The notes: a model not told the origin generated them from the letters alone. Shown: positions 51,594 to 61,075, counted from the first letter of the stretch. The stretch is DNA of 64,000 bases from Cohaesibacter intestini (GCF_003324485.1 NZ_QODK01000002.1:682001-746000); one strand, 5' to 3'. A program made the numbers and translations.

Positions 51594-52517
51594 ATGCTCG
51601 CCTATCTCGCGCTCGCATCCGCCATGATGCTGACCGGCATCAATGTGGCTCTGGGCAAACTCATCATCGTGGAAATGTCTCCCGCTTCCTTCGCAATGCT
51701 CCGCTTTGTGGTGGCAAGCCTGTGTCTTGTGCCTCTGGCCATGCGCGAACGCGAAGGCTGGCAAAGTCTCAGAAGCCTGTCGCCAAGAGCCTGGGGTGAA
51801 ATCGGCCTGTTGTCATTGTTCGGTGTCGTCGGCTTCACCACCCTGATGCTGATCGGCATCCAATATACCTCGGCCATCAATGCTGGCATCATCGCCTCGG
51901 CCTTGCCTGCCATTATCGCCCTTCTCAGTTGGCTGATCCTCAAGGAAGTGATTTCACGCCAAAAGGCCCTGTCGGTGTCCCTCGCGGTCCTGGGGATCGC
52001 CTGCCTCAATCTGGCCAGCCCCCACGGCGCGCCTCCAGCCGGTCTGAACAACGCCTCTAACTGGTTATTCACCCTGATCGGCAACGCCTTTATTTTGGCG
52101 GGCGTCACCTCCGAGGCGGTCTTTGCCATCCTCACCCGCCGCTACGCTGCCCGCATTCCGCCATGGACCCTGACGATGATCGTCCATCTGTTGGCGATCC
52201 CGATCACCATTCCCATCCTATTCATGCAAGACGGCGGCTGGCATTTGCCCGATACTGATTGGCACTTCTGGTTGCTCAGCCTCTATTACATCCTGACGGC
52301 AAGCGTCTTGTCCTTCTATCTCTGGTGCATTGGCATCAAGACCATTCCTGCATCCACCAGCGCCCTATTCACGGCACTGGTGCCGGTCACGGCCATGCTA
52401 ATCGCCGTCTTGGTTCTTGGCGAACACCTCTCTATTGTGCAAATCATGGGTCTGCTGGCCATCTTGACGTCCCTCGCCATCGGACTCAAACCCGCCCCAA
52501 CCTCACTCCGGGACTGA
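51594..52517 (+). CDS. DMT-superfamily (EamA) transporter
   Basis: A 307-residue inner-membrane protein with ten predicted membrane segments in two EamA repeats (first: ASAMMLTGINVALGKLIIVEMSPASFAMLRFVVASL; second: NAFILAGVTSEAVFAILTRRYA...STSALFTALVPVTAMLIAVLVLGEHLSIVQIMGLLAIL). It likely exports a metabolite or amino acid. The P1 peptidase gene starts 4 nt after its stop, so the two form an operon, which points toward an amino-acid or peptide-derived substrate (inference). Confidence 0.92.
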   Translation: MLAYLALASAMMLTGINVALGKLIIVEMSPASFAMLRFVVASLCLVPLAMREREGWQSLRSLSPRAWGEIGLLSLFGVVGFTTLMLIGIQYTSAINAGIIASALPAIIALLSWLILKEVISRQKALSVSLAVLGIACLNLASPHGAPPAGLNNASNWLFTLIGNAFILAGVTSEAVFAILTRRYAARIPPWTLTMIVHLLAIPITIPILFMQDGGWHLPDTDWHFWLLSLYYILTASVLSFYLWCIGIKTIPASTSALFTALVPVTAMLIAVLVLGEHLSIVQIMGLLAILTSLAIGLKPAPTSLRD

Positions 52518-52521
52518 CGAC

Positions 52522-53562
52522 ATGCTCAATCTGATCACCGACATTGAAGGCATCCGGATCGGTCATGCCAGCGACAAGACGCTCAAATCCGGCACGACTG
52601 CCCTTCTCTGCGACTGGCCTATGGTGGCCTCCTGTGCAGTCATGGGCGGTGCACCGGGCACCCGCGACACCGATCTGCTGAGCCCCGATCAGACGGTTGA
52701 AGCCGTCGACGGCCTTGTTCTGTCCGGCGGGTCTGCCTTTGGTCTTGATGCCGCTGGCGGCGTACAGGGATGGCTCAGGCAACAGGGGCGCGGCTTTGCC
52801 ATCGGACCGGTCAATGTGCCCATCGTGCCAGCCGCCATCCTGTTTGACCTGATCAATGGCGGCAACAAGGAATGGGGGCGTCAGAGCCCCTATTGGGACA
52901 TGGGCTGGCAAGCGGCAGAAACCGCCAGTGACCGGTCATTCGACATCGGAACAGCAGGCGCTGGCACCGGCGCGCTGACAGCGGGCCTTAAGGGTGGCTT
53001 GGGCTCGGCCTCCGATGAAGACCAGCATGGCATCCGGATCGCCGCTCTGGTGGCCGTCAACGCCCTTGGCCGGGCCACCATGGGGGACAGTCGCCATTTC
53101 TGGGCAGCGCCCTTCGAACAGGGCAATGAATTTGGTGGGTTGGGCCTGCCCCCACACCTGACACCGGACATGCAGGCCCCCTTCACCAAAATGGACGCCA
53201 TGCAGACCGGACTCTCTCTGGAAGGCCTTGAGACAGACGATCTGAGCAAACCCGGCGGCAACACCACCATCGGCATCATCGCCACCGATGCAGCCCTGAC
53301 CAAGGCCCAGGCCAAGCGTCTGGCCATCATGGCCCACGATGGCTTTGCCCGCGCGCTCTGGCCCTCCCACACCCCACTTGATGGCGACATGATCTTTGCC
53401 CTTTCCAACGGGCAAAAACCGCTTCCCGCCGCAGACGACGCCTTCATCAACTTGGGCGCCCGGGCAGCAGCTGTCATGGCCCGCGCAATCGCCCGCGGCG
53501 TCTATGCCGCCAAAAGTGCACAAGGGGATCTCTTTCCCAGCTGGCAAGACAAGCATGGATGA
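52522..53562 (+). CDS. P1 family (DmpA-like) aminopeptidase/amidase
   Basis: A 346-residue self-processing N-terminal nucleophile hydrolase. The DmpA signatures are visible: LITDIEGIRIGHASD at the start, VLSGGSAFGLDAAGGVQGWLRQQGRGF and the processing/nucleophile site GGNTTIGIIATDAALTKAQ, where Thr takes the place of the Ser found in DmpA. Members act as L-aminopeptidases or D-amidases/esterases on short peptides. It is coupled to the DMT transporter gene and lies near an AsnC regulator and a D-amino acid dehydrogenase. Confidence 0.9.
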   Translation: MLNLITDIEGIRIGHASDKTLKSGTTALLCDWPMVASCAVMGGAPGTRDTDLLSPDQTVEAVDGLVLSGGSAFGLDAAGGVQGWLRQQGRGFAIGPVNVPIVPAAILFDLINGGNKEWGRQSPYWDMGWQAAETASDRSFDIGTAGAGTGALTAGLKGGLGSASDEDQHGIRIAALVAVNALGRATMGDSRHFWAAPFEQGNEFGGLGLPPHLTPDMQAPFTKMDAMQTGLSLEGLETDDLSKPGGNTTIGIIATDAALTKAQAKRLAIMAHDGFARALWPSHTPLDGDMIFALSNGQKPLPAADDAFINLGARAAAVMARAIARGVYAAKSAQGDLFPSWQDKHG

Positions 53563-53731
53563 TTCAGCCCGGACAGGCATACGGGACAGCCACAAGCAAC
53601 GCGCAGACATGACCTAGACAAAGGGCCAACGAAAAAGAAAGAAAACGCCGTTTGAGACGCCTTTTCCCTGATTTTTTTCACAATCACGGGCAATTGGAAT
53701 CATAAAATTCCGCTCAAGGGACAAGGTTTGC

Positions 53732-53743
53732 ATATTTAAATAT
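53732..53743. promoter_or_regulatory. AT palindrome upstream of the AsnC-type regulator
   Basis: ATATTTAAATAT is a perfect 12-bp palindrome 59 nt before the regulator start. AT-rich palindromes are usual Lrp/AsnC targets, so autoregulation is possible. Confidence 0.3.
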
Positions 53744-53801
53744 ATACAAACCCCTAGATTCTTTGTAGCGTTCGAATGAAATCTTCCCAAGAGAGCGAAA
53801 T

Positions 53802-54275
53802 ATGGAAAAATTGACACTCGATTCTGGCGATATTCGGATACTCAAGGTTTTGCAAAATGATGCATCCTTGTCGATCGCCGAAATTGCCAAGCTTGCCGGA
53901 ATGTCCCAGACCCCATGCTGGCGCAGAATCAAGAAGCTGAAAGAAACAGGCGTCCTCAAGCAAGTCACCGCAATCATTGATCGCGAGTCCGTCGGGTTGG
54001 GATTCGTGTCCTACGCCTTTGTCAAACTGACCGTGCCAAGCCGCAAGAATATGGAAGAGTTCGACAAGCTCGTCGCCGTGTGGCCCGAAGTCGTAACCTG
54101 CGAGCGCATCACCGGCGCGGTGGACTATCTGGTCAAGGTGATCACCGAAGACATCAAGGCCTATGACAACTTTCTCTGCTACAAGCTGCTGAATTCAGAA
54201 CTCGTCTCGGATGTGCAGTCACGCATCGTGGTTGCGACCGTCAAGGAAACGGCATCGCTGCCGCTCAGTGAGTGA
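53802..54275 (+). CDS. Lrp/AsnC family transcriptional regulator
   Basis: A 157-residue regulator. The N-terminal HTH (DIRILKVLQNDASLSIAEIAKLAGMSQTPCWRRIKKLKETGVLKQ, residues about 8-52) is followed by the RAM ligand-binding domain (GLGFVSYAFVKLTVPSRKNMEEFDKLVAVWPEVVTCERITGAVDYLVKV). It is convergent with the D-amino-acid dehydrogenase gene, 21 nt away, and probably controls it in response to an amino acid. The start at 53802 is supported by AGAGCGAAAT. Confidence 0.94.
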   Translation: MEKLTLDSGDIRILKVLQNDASLSIAEIAKLAGMSQTPCWRRIKKLKETGVLKQVTAIIDRESVGLGFVSYAFVKLTVPSRKNMEEFDKLVAVWPEVVTCERITGAVDYLVKVITEDIKAYDNFLCYKLLNSELVSDVQSRIVVATVKETASLPLSE

Positions 54276-54296
54276 AGGGAAAGCGAGTGACCCCAC

Positions 54297-55550
54297 TCAC
54301 TTGAAGCGTTTGCTGGAAAAGGCGCTGCGGTCCAGTCCACCTTCCCTTCCAAGCATGAGGTCAGCCATCATGCGACCGGTCGCCGGGCCGGTTGCAAAGC
54401 CCATATGGCCGTGTCCGAAATTGAAGTAGAGACCGTCATGCTTGTCCGCCTTTTCAACCAGCGGCAGGGAATCGGGAAAACAGGGCCGTGATCCCATCCA
54501 GGGTTCTTCATCCACCGGTTTGCCAAGCGGATACAAATGCCGCGCATGATCTGTTGCACGATAGATTTGCGACGGTGTCTTGCGGCTGTCCCGATGCGCA
54601 AATTCAATGCCCGAGGTCAACCGGATGCCGCGCTCGGTCGGGGTCATCAAAAATCCGACATCCTCATCCACGATGGGCCGGTTGAGCACCGCCCCGTCGC
54701 GACTTTCAAAATGCTGGTGATAGCCGCGTTTGGCCGCCAGCGGAAAGTGATAGCCCATCGGCTTGACCAGATCGAGGCTCCATGGCCCCAAAGCCACCAC
54801 CACCTTCGGCGCAGTCAGATCACCGGTCTCGCCCGTCACCCGCCAGACATCACCGGCCTGCCGTAGTGTCTGGGCGTCTCCGGTGTAGAAGTCCCCACCA
54901 CGCTTGATGAACAGCTCCGCATAAGCCTTGGTCACGCGCTTGGGTGAGCCGACATTGACACAGCCCTTCCAGAAGATGCCGTGATCGTTATCGCCAAAAT
55001 CGATATAAGGTTCCAGCGCCTCAAGACCGCTTCTGTCCACCACCTCATAATCGACGCCAAACTCGTCTGCATAGCCGCGCGCAGTCGCCGTACCGGCAAA
55101 GGTCTTGGCGCTGTGATACAGATGGATCCAGCCTGTATGGCGAAATTCGCTGGCGATGTCGGCTTCCTTGGCAAAATAGGCATGTTCATCAGCCGAGCAT
55201 TGCCGCAGGGGCTGAACCCCGCGCGCATAGCGATCGATGCCCGCCGGGTTTGACAGCAGCCACATCCGAAAGAGCCAGCTCGTCAGCCGCGGCATGAAGG
55301 TCGGATGGTAATGCATGTGGATCTTGCGATTGGAGGCGAATTTCAGCACTTCAAGCGGATTGCTGGGAATGGTCAGAGGCACCATTCCGTCCTGTTCGAT
55401 GATCCCGGCATTGCCGTGCGAGGTTTCTTCCCCCGGCCCGCGCCGATCCACCAGCGCCACATTCAACCCGCTCTCCTGCAGATGCAGCGCGGTGCTGATG
55501 CCGACCATTCCGGCACCCAAAATGATCACGTCATGGTTTATGTGGCTCAT
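54297..55550 (-). CDS. dadA: D-amino acid dehydrogenase-like FAD oxidoreductase
   Basis: A 417-residue flavoprotein of the DadA/DAO group, which oxidises D-amino acids to 2-oxo acids and passes electrons to the respiratory chain. The N-terminal FAD motif is VIILGAGMVGISTALHLQESGLNVALVDRRGPGEETSHGNAGII. Later segments such as KVVVALGPWSLDLVKPMGYHFPLAAKRGYHQHF and the final YFNFGHGHMGFATGPATGRMMADL are typical. The start at 55550 (MSHINHD) has AGGAGAA. The nearby AsnC regulator is the likely controller. Substrate range is unproven. Confidence 0.88.
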   Translation of the reverse strand: MSHINHDVIILGAGMVGISTALHLQESGLNVALVDRRGPGEETSHGNAGIIEQDGMVPLTIPSNPLEVLKFASNRKIHMHYHPTFMPRLTSWLFRMWLLSNPAGIDRYARGVQPLRQCSADEHAYFAKEADIASEFRHTGWIHLYHSAKTFAGTATARGYADEFGVDYEVVDRSGLEALEPYIDFGDNDHGIFWKGCVNVGSPKRVTKAYAELFIKRGGDFYTGDAQTLRQAGDVWRVTGETGDLTAPKVVVALGPWSLDLVKPMGYHFPLAAKRGYHQHFESRDGAVLNRPIVDEDVGFLMTPTERGIRLTSGIEFAHRDSRKTPSQIYRATDHARHLYPLGKPVDEEPWMGSRPCFPDSLPLVEKADKHDGLYFNFGHGHMGFATGPATGRMMADLMLGREGGLDRSAFSSKRFK

Positions 55551-55921
55551 GGCTTTTCTCCTAAAGCTGCGACTGCGCGGCTGGTGGTCTGTGCTCCACC
55601 GGAGCATCCACCTCTTCCAGTCCGACCTCACAAGTGCCAATCCTGTTCATCAGACGACAAACGGATGAAATTCAGCTGAGTGTGTCACGGAGAAAGAAGC
55701 AGGTCCAGACAAAAATGTATCCAATATCCAAAATGAGAAACAAGCTATACATACGACAAAGCTTGCCTTCCATAACCGATCTCATTATATCATCACATAG
55801 ACATCATTTAGGCAACATAAGCAACAAGGACAAGGCCTTCTCTTCTTGCTCAACCTTGCCCCATATGCTAGGCGCATGACCAACACTTCTCTTTGATGTC
55901 AGACAGACAGGACCGCAGGCC
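55551..55921. other. Divergent intergenic region between dadA and rpe
   Basis: No gene is supported in these 371 nt. The dadA-proximal half is AT-rich, with TGTATCCAATATCC near 55714 and a GTATAGC/ATACATAC stretch near 55745-55755, possible AsnC-type binding sequences. The rest leads into the rpe promoter. Confidence 0.45.
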
Positions 55922-56599
55922 ATGGCACGCCCCATTCAGATCGCCCCATCCATTCTCGCCTCCGATTTCGCCCGCTTTGGCGAAGAGGTCAAAGCCATCG
56001 ACGAAGCAGGCTGCGACTGGGTCCATGTGGACGTCATGGATGGTCATTTCGTGCCAAACATCACCTTCGGCCCGCACGTGGTCAAGGCGATCCGCCCTTA
56101 TACCGATAAGGTCATTGACACCCATCTGATGATCGCCCCGTGCGACCCGTATCTGGAAGATTTCGCCGCCGCTGGCTCTGACCTGATCACCGTGCATGCT
56201 GAAGCTGGACCGCATCTGGACCGCTCACTGCAGGCCATCAAGGCGCTTGGCAAAAAAGCGGGTGTTTCGCTCAACCCGGCCACCCCTGAAAATGTCATCG
56301 AATATGTGCTCGACAAGGTCGACATGGTGCTCTTGATGAGCGTTAATCCCGGCTTTGGCGGCCAGTCTTTCATCCCATCTACCGTGGAGAAAACCGCCCG
56401 CGTCAAGGCCATGATCGGCGATCGTGACATCGACATCCAGATTGATGGTGGCATCACCACCGAGACCGCGCCACTGGTTGCAGCTGCCGGGGCGAACATC
56501 CTTGTCGCTGGCTCTGCCGTCTTCAAAGGCCAAGGCGTTGAAGGATATCGTGAAAATATCGCCCGCATCCGCGAAGCGGCTGAAAAGGCCCAGAACTGA
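55922..56599 (+). CDS. rpe: Ribulose-phosphate 3-epimerase
   Basis: Interconverts D-ribulose 5-phosphate and D-xylulose 5-phosphate in the pentose phosphate and Calvin routes. The 225-residue TIM barrel has the full signature: [66 protein letters not shown] and [30 protein letters not shown]. Metal ligands (His, Asp, His, Asp) are in place. purB follows 73 nt later on the same strand. Confidence 0.97.
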   Translation: MARPIQIAPSILASDFARFGEEVKAIDEAGCDWVHVDVMDGHFVPNITFGPHVVKAIRPYTDKVIDTHLMIAPCDPYLEDFAAAGSDLITVHAEAGPHLDRSLQAIKALGKKAGVSLNPATPENVIEYVLDKVDMVLLMSVNPGFGGQSFIPSTVEKTARVKAMIGDRDIDIQIDGGITTETAPLVAAAGANILVAGSAVFKGQGVEGYRENIARIREAAEKAQN

Positions 56600-56672
56600 T
56601 TTTTGTTTCAGTATGGCCGATCATTGGTTCGGCCCGTCCCTTCCCTCTCACTTGCTATAGACAGGCTCGCTC

Positions 56673-58004
56673 ATGATCCCTCGTTATTCCCGCCCCGCAA
56701 TGGTCGACATCTGGTCGCCTGAAACCAAGTTCCGCATCTGGTTCGAAATCGAAGCTCATGCCTGTGACGCTTTGGCCAAACTCGGTGTCATTCCCGAGTC
56801 TGCCGCCAAGACCATCTGGGAAAAAGGCGGCGCGGCCACCTTCGATATCGACCGGATCGACGAAATCGAGCGCGAAACCAAGCATGACGTCATTGCTTTT
56901 CTCACCCATCTGGCTGAAATCGTTGGCGACGACGCCCGTTTCGTCCATCAGGGCATGACCTCGTCTGACGTGCTCGATACCTGCTTCAACGTCCAGCTGA
57001 CCCGCGCCGCAGACCTGCTGCTGGCTGACATCGACGCCTTGCTGGCCGCGCTCAAGCGCCGTGCCATGGAACATAAAGACACCGTCTGCATCGGCCGCTC
57101 CCATGGCATTCATGCCGAACCTGTGACCTTTGGCCTCAAGATGGCTGAAGCCTATGCCGAGTTTGACCGTTGCAAGACCCGCCTGCTGGCAGCCCGCGAA
57201 GAAATCGCCACCTGCGCCATTTCCGGCGCGGTCGGCACCTTCGCCAACATCGACCCGGCGGTTGAAGAACATGTGGCCGACGCCATGGGCCTTCAGCCTG
57301 AGCCTGTGTCCACGCAGGTCATCCCACGCGACCGCCATGCGCAATTCTTCGCCACTTTGGGTGTCATTGCTTCCTCCATCGAGCGCGTCTCGACCGAGAT
57401 CCGTCACCTGCAGCGCACTGAAGTGCTCGAAGCAGAGGAATTCTTCTCCAAGGGCCAGAAGGGCTCTTCGGCCATGCCGCATAAGCGCAATCCGATTCTG
57501 ACGGAAAATCTCACCGGCCTTGCACGCATTGTGCGCTCTGCCGTCACCCCTGCTCTGGAAAATGTCGCCCTGTGGCATGAGCGTGATATTTCCCACTCCT
57601 CTGTCGAGCGGATGATTGGCCCTGATGCGACCGTGACGCTTGATTTCGCCTTGGTGCGCCTGACCGGTGTCATCGACAAACTGCTGGTCTATCCCGAGCG
57701 CATGCTGGGCAACATGAACAGCCTTGGTGGTCTGGTCCACTCCCAGCGCATCCTGCTGGCGCTGACACAGGCAGGCTCGTCTCGCGAAGACGCCTATCGC
57801 CTTGTCCAGCGCAACGCCATGAAGGTCTGGGAAAGCTATCACATGGCTGGCAACGCCACCGTTGATTTTCTTACCGAACTGCTTGCGGACGAAGATGTCC
57901 GCAAATATCTCTCGGAAGAGCAAATCAAGGATCGCTTCGACCTTGGCTATCACACCAAAAATGTCGACGTGATCTTCAAGCGCGTCTTTGGTGCCAGCGA
58001 ATAA
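56673..58004 (+). CDS. purB: Adenylosuccinate lyase
   Basis: Acts twice in purine synthesis, splitting SAICAR and adenylosuccinate to release fumarate. The 443 residues contain RYSRPAMVDIWSPETKFRIWFEIEAHACDAL at the start, HQGMTSSDVLDTCF, the catalytic His region GRSHGIHAEPVTFG and the fumarase-superfamily signature GSSAMPHKRNPI, with catalytic Ser on its flexible loop. It is separate from the purC-S-Q-L operon at 61-64 kb. A hairpin follows the stop. Confidence 0.97.
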   Translation: MIPRYSRPAMVDIWSPETKFRIWFEIEAHACDALAKLGVIPESAAKTIWEKGGAATFDIDRIDEIERETKHDVIAFLTHLAEIVGDDARFVHQGMTSSDVLDTCFNVQLTRAADLLLADIDALLAALKRRAMEHKDTVCIGRSHGIHAEPVTFGLKMAEAYAEFDRCKTRLLAAREEIATCAISGAVGTFANIDPAVEEHVADAMGLQPEPVSTQVIPRDRHAQFFATLGVIASSIERVSTEIRHLQRTEVLEAEEFFSKGQKGSSAMPHKRNPILTENLTGLARIVRSAVTPALENVALWHERDISHSSVERMIGPDATVTLDFALVRLTGVIDKLLVYPERMLGNMNSLGGLVHSQRILLALTQAGSSREDAYRLVQRNAMKVWESYHMAGNATVDFLTELLADEDVRKYLSEEQIKDRFDLGYHTKNVDVIFKRVFGASE

Positions 58005-58020
58005 GCAATTCTTGCGTGAA

Positions 58021-58048
58021 GACAGGCCGGGATTTTTTCCGGCCTGTC
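58021..58048 (+). terminator. Hairpin terminator after purB
   Basis: A 10-bp perfect stem GACAGGCCGG / CCGGCCTGTC with an 8-nt T-rich loop; the following sequence is only moderately T-rich. Confidence 0.7.
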
Positions 58049-58129
58049 CTCCCTTCCAGCTTGTTGCTTGACAGTGCGCGCCACATCTGGTGATGACGCA
58101 GGACCAAATCAAACCGGCAGGACCCGATC

Positions 58130-58687
58130 ATGAAAATTTCCCAAACTGACATTCTGCTGATCCCCGGCTATGGCGACACTTTGCCAGGCCATTGGCTCAT
58201 GCGCTGGCGCGACAAGATGCCGACCGCCCGTGAAGTCAAGCAGGACGACGTCCATAATCCATCCAAGGATGCGTGGATGACCAATCTGCTGGCCGAAATC
58301 GAGGCCTCCACCCGCCCTGTGGTTCTGGTGGCCCATTCGCTCGGCTGCATTCTGGTGGCCCATGGCGCTGAAAGCCTGAAAGGCAAGATCGCCGGTGCCT
58401 ATCTGGTCGCCCCGAGCGACTGGGACCGAGAAGGTCTGATCGATGGCTTTGACGGTGGCGACTTCGTGCCAATCCCGAAGAATACCCTGCCCTTCCCGGC
58501 CCATGTTGTTGGCAGCCGCAACGATCCCTATTGCGATCATCAACGCTCGCAGGAAATGGCCAAAGATTGGGGGGCGCATTTTCAGGATGCAGGCGACGCA
58601 GGCCATATCACGCTGGAAAGCGGCCATGGCCCGTGGCCCGAAGGCATGATGTCCTTTGCCGGCTTTCTCAGCAAGCTGGACGGCTAG
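58130..58687 (+). CDS. RBBP9/YdeN-type alpha/beta hydrolase
   Basis: A 185-residue serine hydrolase of the small RBBP9/YdeN family. Visible: ILLIPGYGDTLPGHWLMRW, nucleophile Ser in LVAHSLGCILVAHGA, Asp in VGSRNDPYCD and His in DAGHITLESGHGPWPEG. Size and motif order fit the family; the bacterial substrate is unknown. It is a single gene after purB, ending before a bidirectional terminator. Confidence 0.92.
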   Translation: MKISQTDILLIPGYGDTLPGHWLMRWRDKMPTAREVKQDDVHNPSKDAWMTNLLAEIEASTRPVVLVAHSLGCILVAHGAESLKGKIAGAYLVAPSDWDREGLIDGFDGGDFVPIPKNTLPFPAHVVGSRNDPYCDHQRSQEMAKDWGAHFQDAGDAGHITLESGHGPWPEGMMSFAGFLSKLDG

Positions 58688-58700
58688 CGCCTTTACAACA

Positions 58701-58738
58701 AAAAAAGCCTGCCCCAATCCCATGGAGCAGGCTTTTTT
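58701..58738. terminator. Bidirectional rho-independent terminator
   Basis: A 12-bp stem AAAAAAGCCTGC / GCAGGCTTTTTT with a 14-nt loop separates the convergent hydrolase and small membrane genes. Confidence 0.92.
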
Positions 58739-58757
58739 GTAAGCGAACCGTGGCCGG

Positions 58758-58979
58758 TCATGCCGTCGCAGCAGGTCCCTTCTTGCCAATCGCGGCATCA
58801 ATACGCTTGGCCACAAACCACGACACCGGCATGGCCAGAATGGCGCCAGCAGCCACAAAACCGATAAAGAACATCGGATCGAAGTCCAGCGTCCCGGACA
58901 TGGTCAGCGGCACAAGCGCGAAAATTCCCGCCAGTGTCGGGGCAATGATGATGTAAAACAGCACAGTCAGTTTCAGCAT
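58758..58979 (-). CDS. Small two-segment membrane protein
   Basis: A 73-residue protein with two hydrophobic segments (LTVLFYIIIAPTLAGIFALVPL and MFFIGFVAAGAILAMPVSWFV) and a basic end (AKRIDAAIGKKG). The start at 58979 has GGGAGAGA. Short proteins of this type are common in alphaproteobacteria; some have been labelled CTP synthetase in databases, which the sequence does not support. Function unknown. Confidence 0.75.
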   Translation of the reverse strand: MLKLTVLFYIIIAPTLAGIFALVPLTMSGTLDFDPMFFIGFVAAGAILAMPVSWFVAKRIDAAIGKKGPAATA

Positions 58980-59144
58980 GATAGTCTCTCCCAAGGAACT
59001 GGGTGCAACCGGTCCTACTCTCCCCGAATGGCAGTTGCACACGCCAAATTCATATATGCACGATGGGTGCATAATAACGTGCACGCGCTGATCTATATCA
59101 AAGCAACCTGCGACCTTTTGGTCGCTTCTGCGTCCGGATCCGGC

Positions 59145-59936
59145 TCAGTCTGAGGCCAGATCTGCCATGGTCTGCTCAATACCCTGTGCAAGGAACCCCG
59201 CTTCCGACCCGACAGCAATCAACTGGAAGCCATAGCTGGCAAACAGCTTGGCATAATGGGCGTTGGTTGCATAAATCCCACACAACTTGCCATGCGCCTT
59301 GGCGGCCGCAATCACTCTTTTGAGCGCAGTGACCGTTACCTCATGGTCGAAATCCACTGCCTTGCCCTCCAGCAATGTCAGCGACAGATCCGCCGGTCCG
59401 ACAAACACTCCGTCAATCCCGTCAGTCGCCAGAATATCCTCCAGATTATCGAGCGCCTCACGGGTTTCGATCATCGCCAAGGCAAAACAGCTGTCATTGC
59501 CGTCGACCACATAATCAAAGAGATTGCTAAAGCCATAGGTCCGGCAGGCCTGAAATGGTCCATAAGAGCGCTCGCCCAGCGGGGTATATTTCACCGCCTT
59601 GACCAAAGCTTCGGCCTGTTCCTTGGTGTTGATCATTGGCGCGACGATGGCTTGTGCACCAAAATCGAGCGCCCGCGACGCGGTGGCAAAATCCCCGACC
59701 GGAATGCGAACAATCGGCGCTGTGCCACAATGGGCAATCGCCCCGGTCATTTCCTGCGCATCGGAAAAGCCGATAGCCCCATGCTGCATGTCAACCAGCA
59801 CGGCAGGAAAGCCCCCTTGAGCAAGAATCTCGGCAGCCTGCCGGCTGGCCAGCACACACCAGCCAAAATAGAGTGGCTCGTCCTTGTTAACCGCCGCATC
59901 GACTGCGCGACGCATTAAGGTGTGATTGTCCGTCAT
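59145..59936 (-). CDS. HpcH/HpaI family aldolase
   Basis: A 263-residue class II pyruvate-type aldolase with a TIM barrel. Visible: LYFGWCVLASRQAAEILAQGGFPAVLVDMQHGAIGF (active-site His), AIVAPMINTKEQAEALVKAVKYTPLGERSYGP (Arg/metal site region), ALAMIETREALDNLEDILATDGIDGVFVGPADLSL (Glu and Asp metal ligands). Relatives split 4-hydroxy-2-oxoheptanedioate or related 2-keto-3-deoxy acids. Start at 59936 with GGGGAGG. No pathway partner adjoins it, so the substrate is open. Confidence 0.9.
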   Translation of the reverse strand: MTDNHTLMRRAVDAAVNKDEPLYFGWCVLASRQAAEILAQGGFPAVLVDMQHGAIGFSDAQEMTGAIAHCGTAPIVRIPVGDFATASRALDFGAQAIVAPMINTKEQAEALVKAVKYTPLGERSYGPFQACRTYGFSNLFDYVVDGNDSCFALAMIETREALDNLEDILATDGIDGVFVGPADLSLTLLEGKAVDFDHEVTVTALKRVIAAAKAHGKLCGIYATNAHYAKLFASYGFQLIAVGSEAGFLAQGIEQTMADLASD

Positions 59937-60047
59937 GATGAGCCTCCCCGTAGGATATCCGGTTCACAGGGCTTTGTGAGACAGCAGAGCAATGCCATCC
60001 AACTGGCGCGGCTGCGCGACAACAAAAGCAGTGAACCAGAGCAAGAA

Positions 60048-60078
60048 AAAAGGCTGATGAGTTGCTCATCAGCCTTTT
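60048..60078 (-). terminator. Terminator of the zeta-subunit gene
   Basis: A 14-bp perfect stem AAAAGGCTGATGAG / CTCATCAGCCTTTT with a 3-nt loop is followed on the minus strand by further T, about 65 nt after the DUF1476 stop. Confidence 0.9.
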
Positions 60079-60143
60079 CACAAAATCAAATTTACGGACC
60101 ATTGTCCAGTCACCCCCTGTGTCGCAGGGGGCACGAACAGCAA

Positions 60144-60467
60144 TCAGGCTTCGCCCTTCAACTGCTCGATGGCCACGGCCATCAACTCGGACATGGTGCG
60201 GCGGATCTGATGCTCTGACTGATCAACTTTATACTCGGAAAAGTCGGCAACGATCTTGCGATAGACATCTTCCTCGCCTGGCTCTTCAAAGTCGGAACGC
60301 ACCACTTCCTTGGCATATTCCACAGCGGCCACTTCATCGAGACCCATCTTTCCAGCCGCCCAAAGACCGAGCAATTTGTTCCGGCGAGCTGTCGCTTTGA
60401 AGCGCAGTTCTTCGTCATGCGCAAATCTGGCTTCAAATGCATCTTCTCGCTTGTCAAAAGTCGTCAT
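60144..60467 (-). CDS. F1-ATPase zeta inhibitor (DUF1476)
   Basis: A 107-residue helical protein: TTFDKREDAFEARFAHDEELRFKATARRNKLLGLWAAGKMGL...AKEVVRSDFEEPGEEDVYRKIVADF. This is the alphaproteobacterial zeta subunit, which inserts its N-terminal helix in the F1 rotor interface to block ATP hydrolysis (known from Paracoccus). The start at 60467 is chosen for GGGGAG and family length. Its position divergent from purC is normal in this order, far from the atp operons. Confidence 0.93.
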   Translation of the reverse strand: MTTFDKREDAFEARFAHDEELRFKATARRNKLLGLWAAGKMGLDEVAAVEYAKEVVRSDFEEPGEEDVYRKIVADFSEYKVDQSEHQIRRTMSELMAVAIEQLKGEA

Positions 60468-61075
60468 ATGGCTACTCCCCGATCCGACCGTTTTCGTCGC
60501 TCTGTTGCCCCCACCTATACTGAGCATAGGACAAAAGACAACAGGTGCGTCCTCTGTTTCCCACCGACTTTGGTCTGAGATTGGGCCCAGCTGGCCCAAC
60601 GGACGGGGTTTCCTCCCCTTTTCGGTGAAACTCGATTATTACAGTTCCAATGTAGGGTGACTTATCCGCCTTCTCAACAGGCAATGAACGCATTTTCCAA
60701 TCATCGGGCGATCATCCGCTGCTAAGCGGAGAGCAACCCATGCTTTCAGGCCAAAAACTCGCCGCAACAAGTGATTCAACGATTGTGATTTCATGCGGAA
60801 TTCGCTAAGCAGCGAGCCATGGGGCCTATCAGAACGGCAGGGTTGAAGATCCATGATCAACACCCCCATATGCGCCCTCAAATAGGCTATAGTTCCGTAG
60901 CGCAAAGCCTGATTCTCCGGAACCGGAGAGTGTCCAAAGCGCTCCTGCCAGCCTGAAGACGCCCGACGTCGGTTGGCAGTCACAGTTTCAATGGGATCGG
61001 CCCACTTGACAACAGGCCCGGCTCCATACCAGCAAATCCGCCCACCTACGGGCTAAACAACATGGTAGAACGCTC
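60468..61075. other. Divergent leader between the zeta gene and the purine operon
   Basis: A 608-nt gap. Frames on the minus strand at 60639-60983 and 60472-60693 have no ribosome site or recognisable content and are not called. A CTCCGG-AA-CCGGAG hairpin lies near 60915. No purine riboswitch fold was recognised. It should hold the purC promoter. Confidence 0.5.

Noticed and set aside
53563-53801. A terminator or small RNA in the gap after the P1 peptidase gene
   Set aside because: Runs of A and T are present but no convincing stem could be drawn.
56655-58112. A 485-codon open frame opposite purB
   Set aside because: No recognisable domain or ribosome site; purB on the other strand has complete family motifs.
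60472-60983. Minus-strand frames in the purC upstream region
   Set aside because: No ribosome site, no family resemblance and unlike codon use; treated as non-coding.
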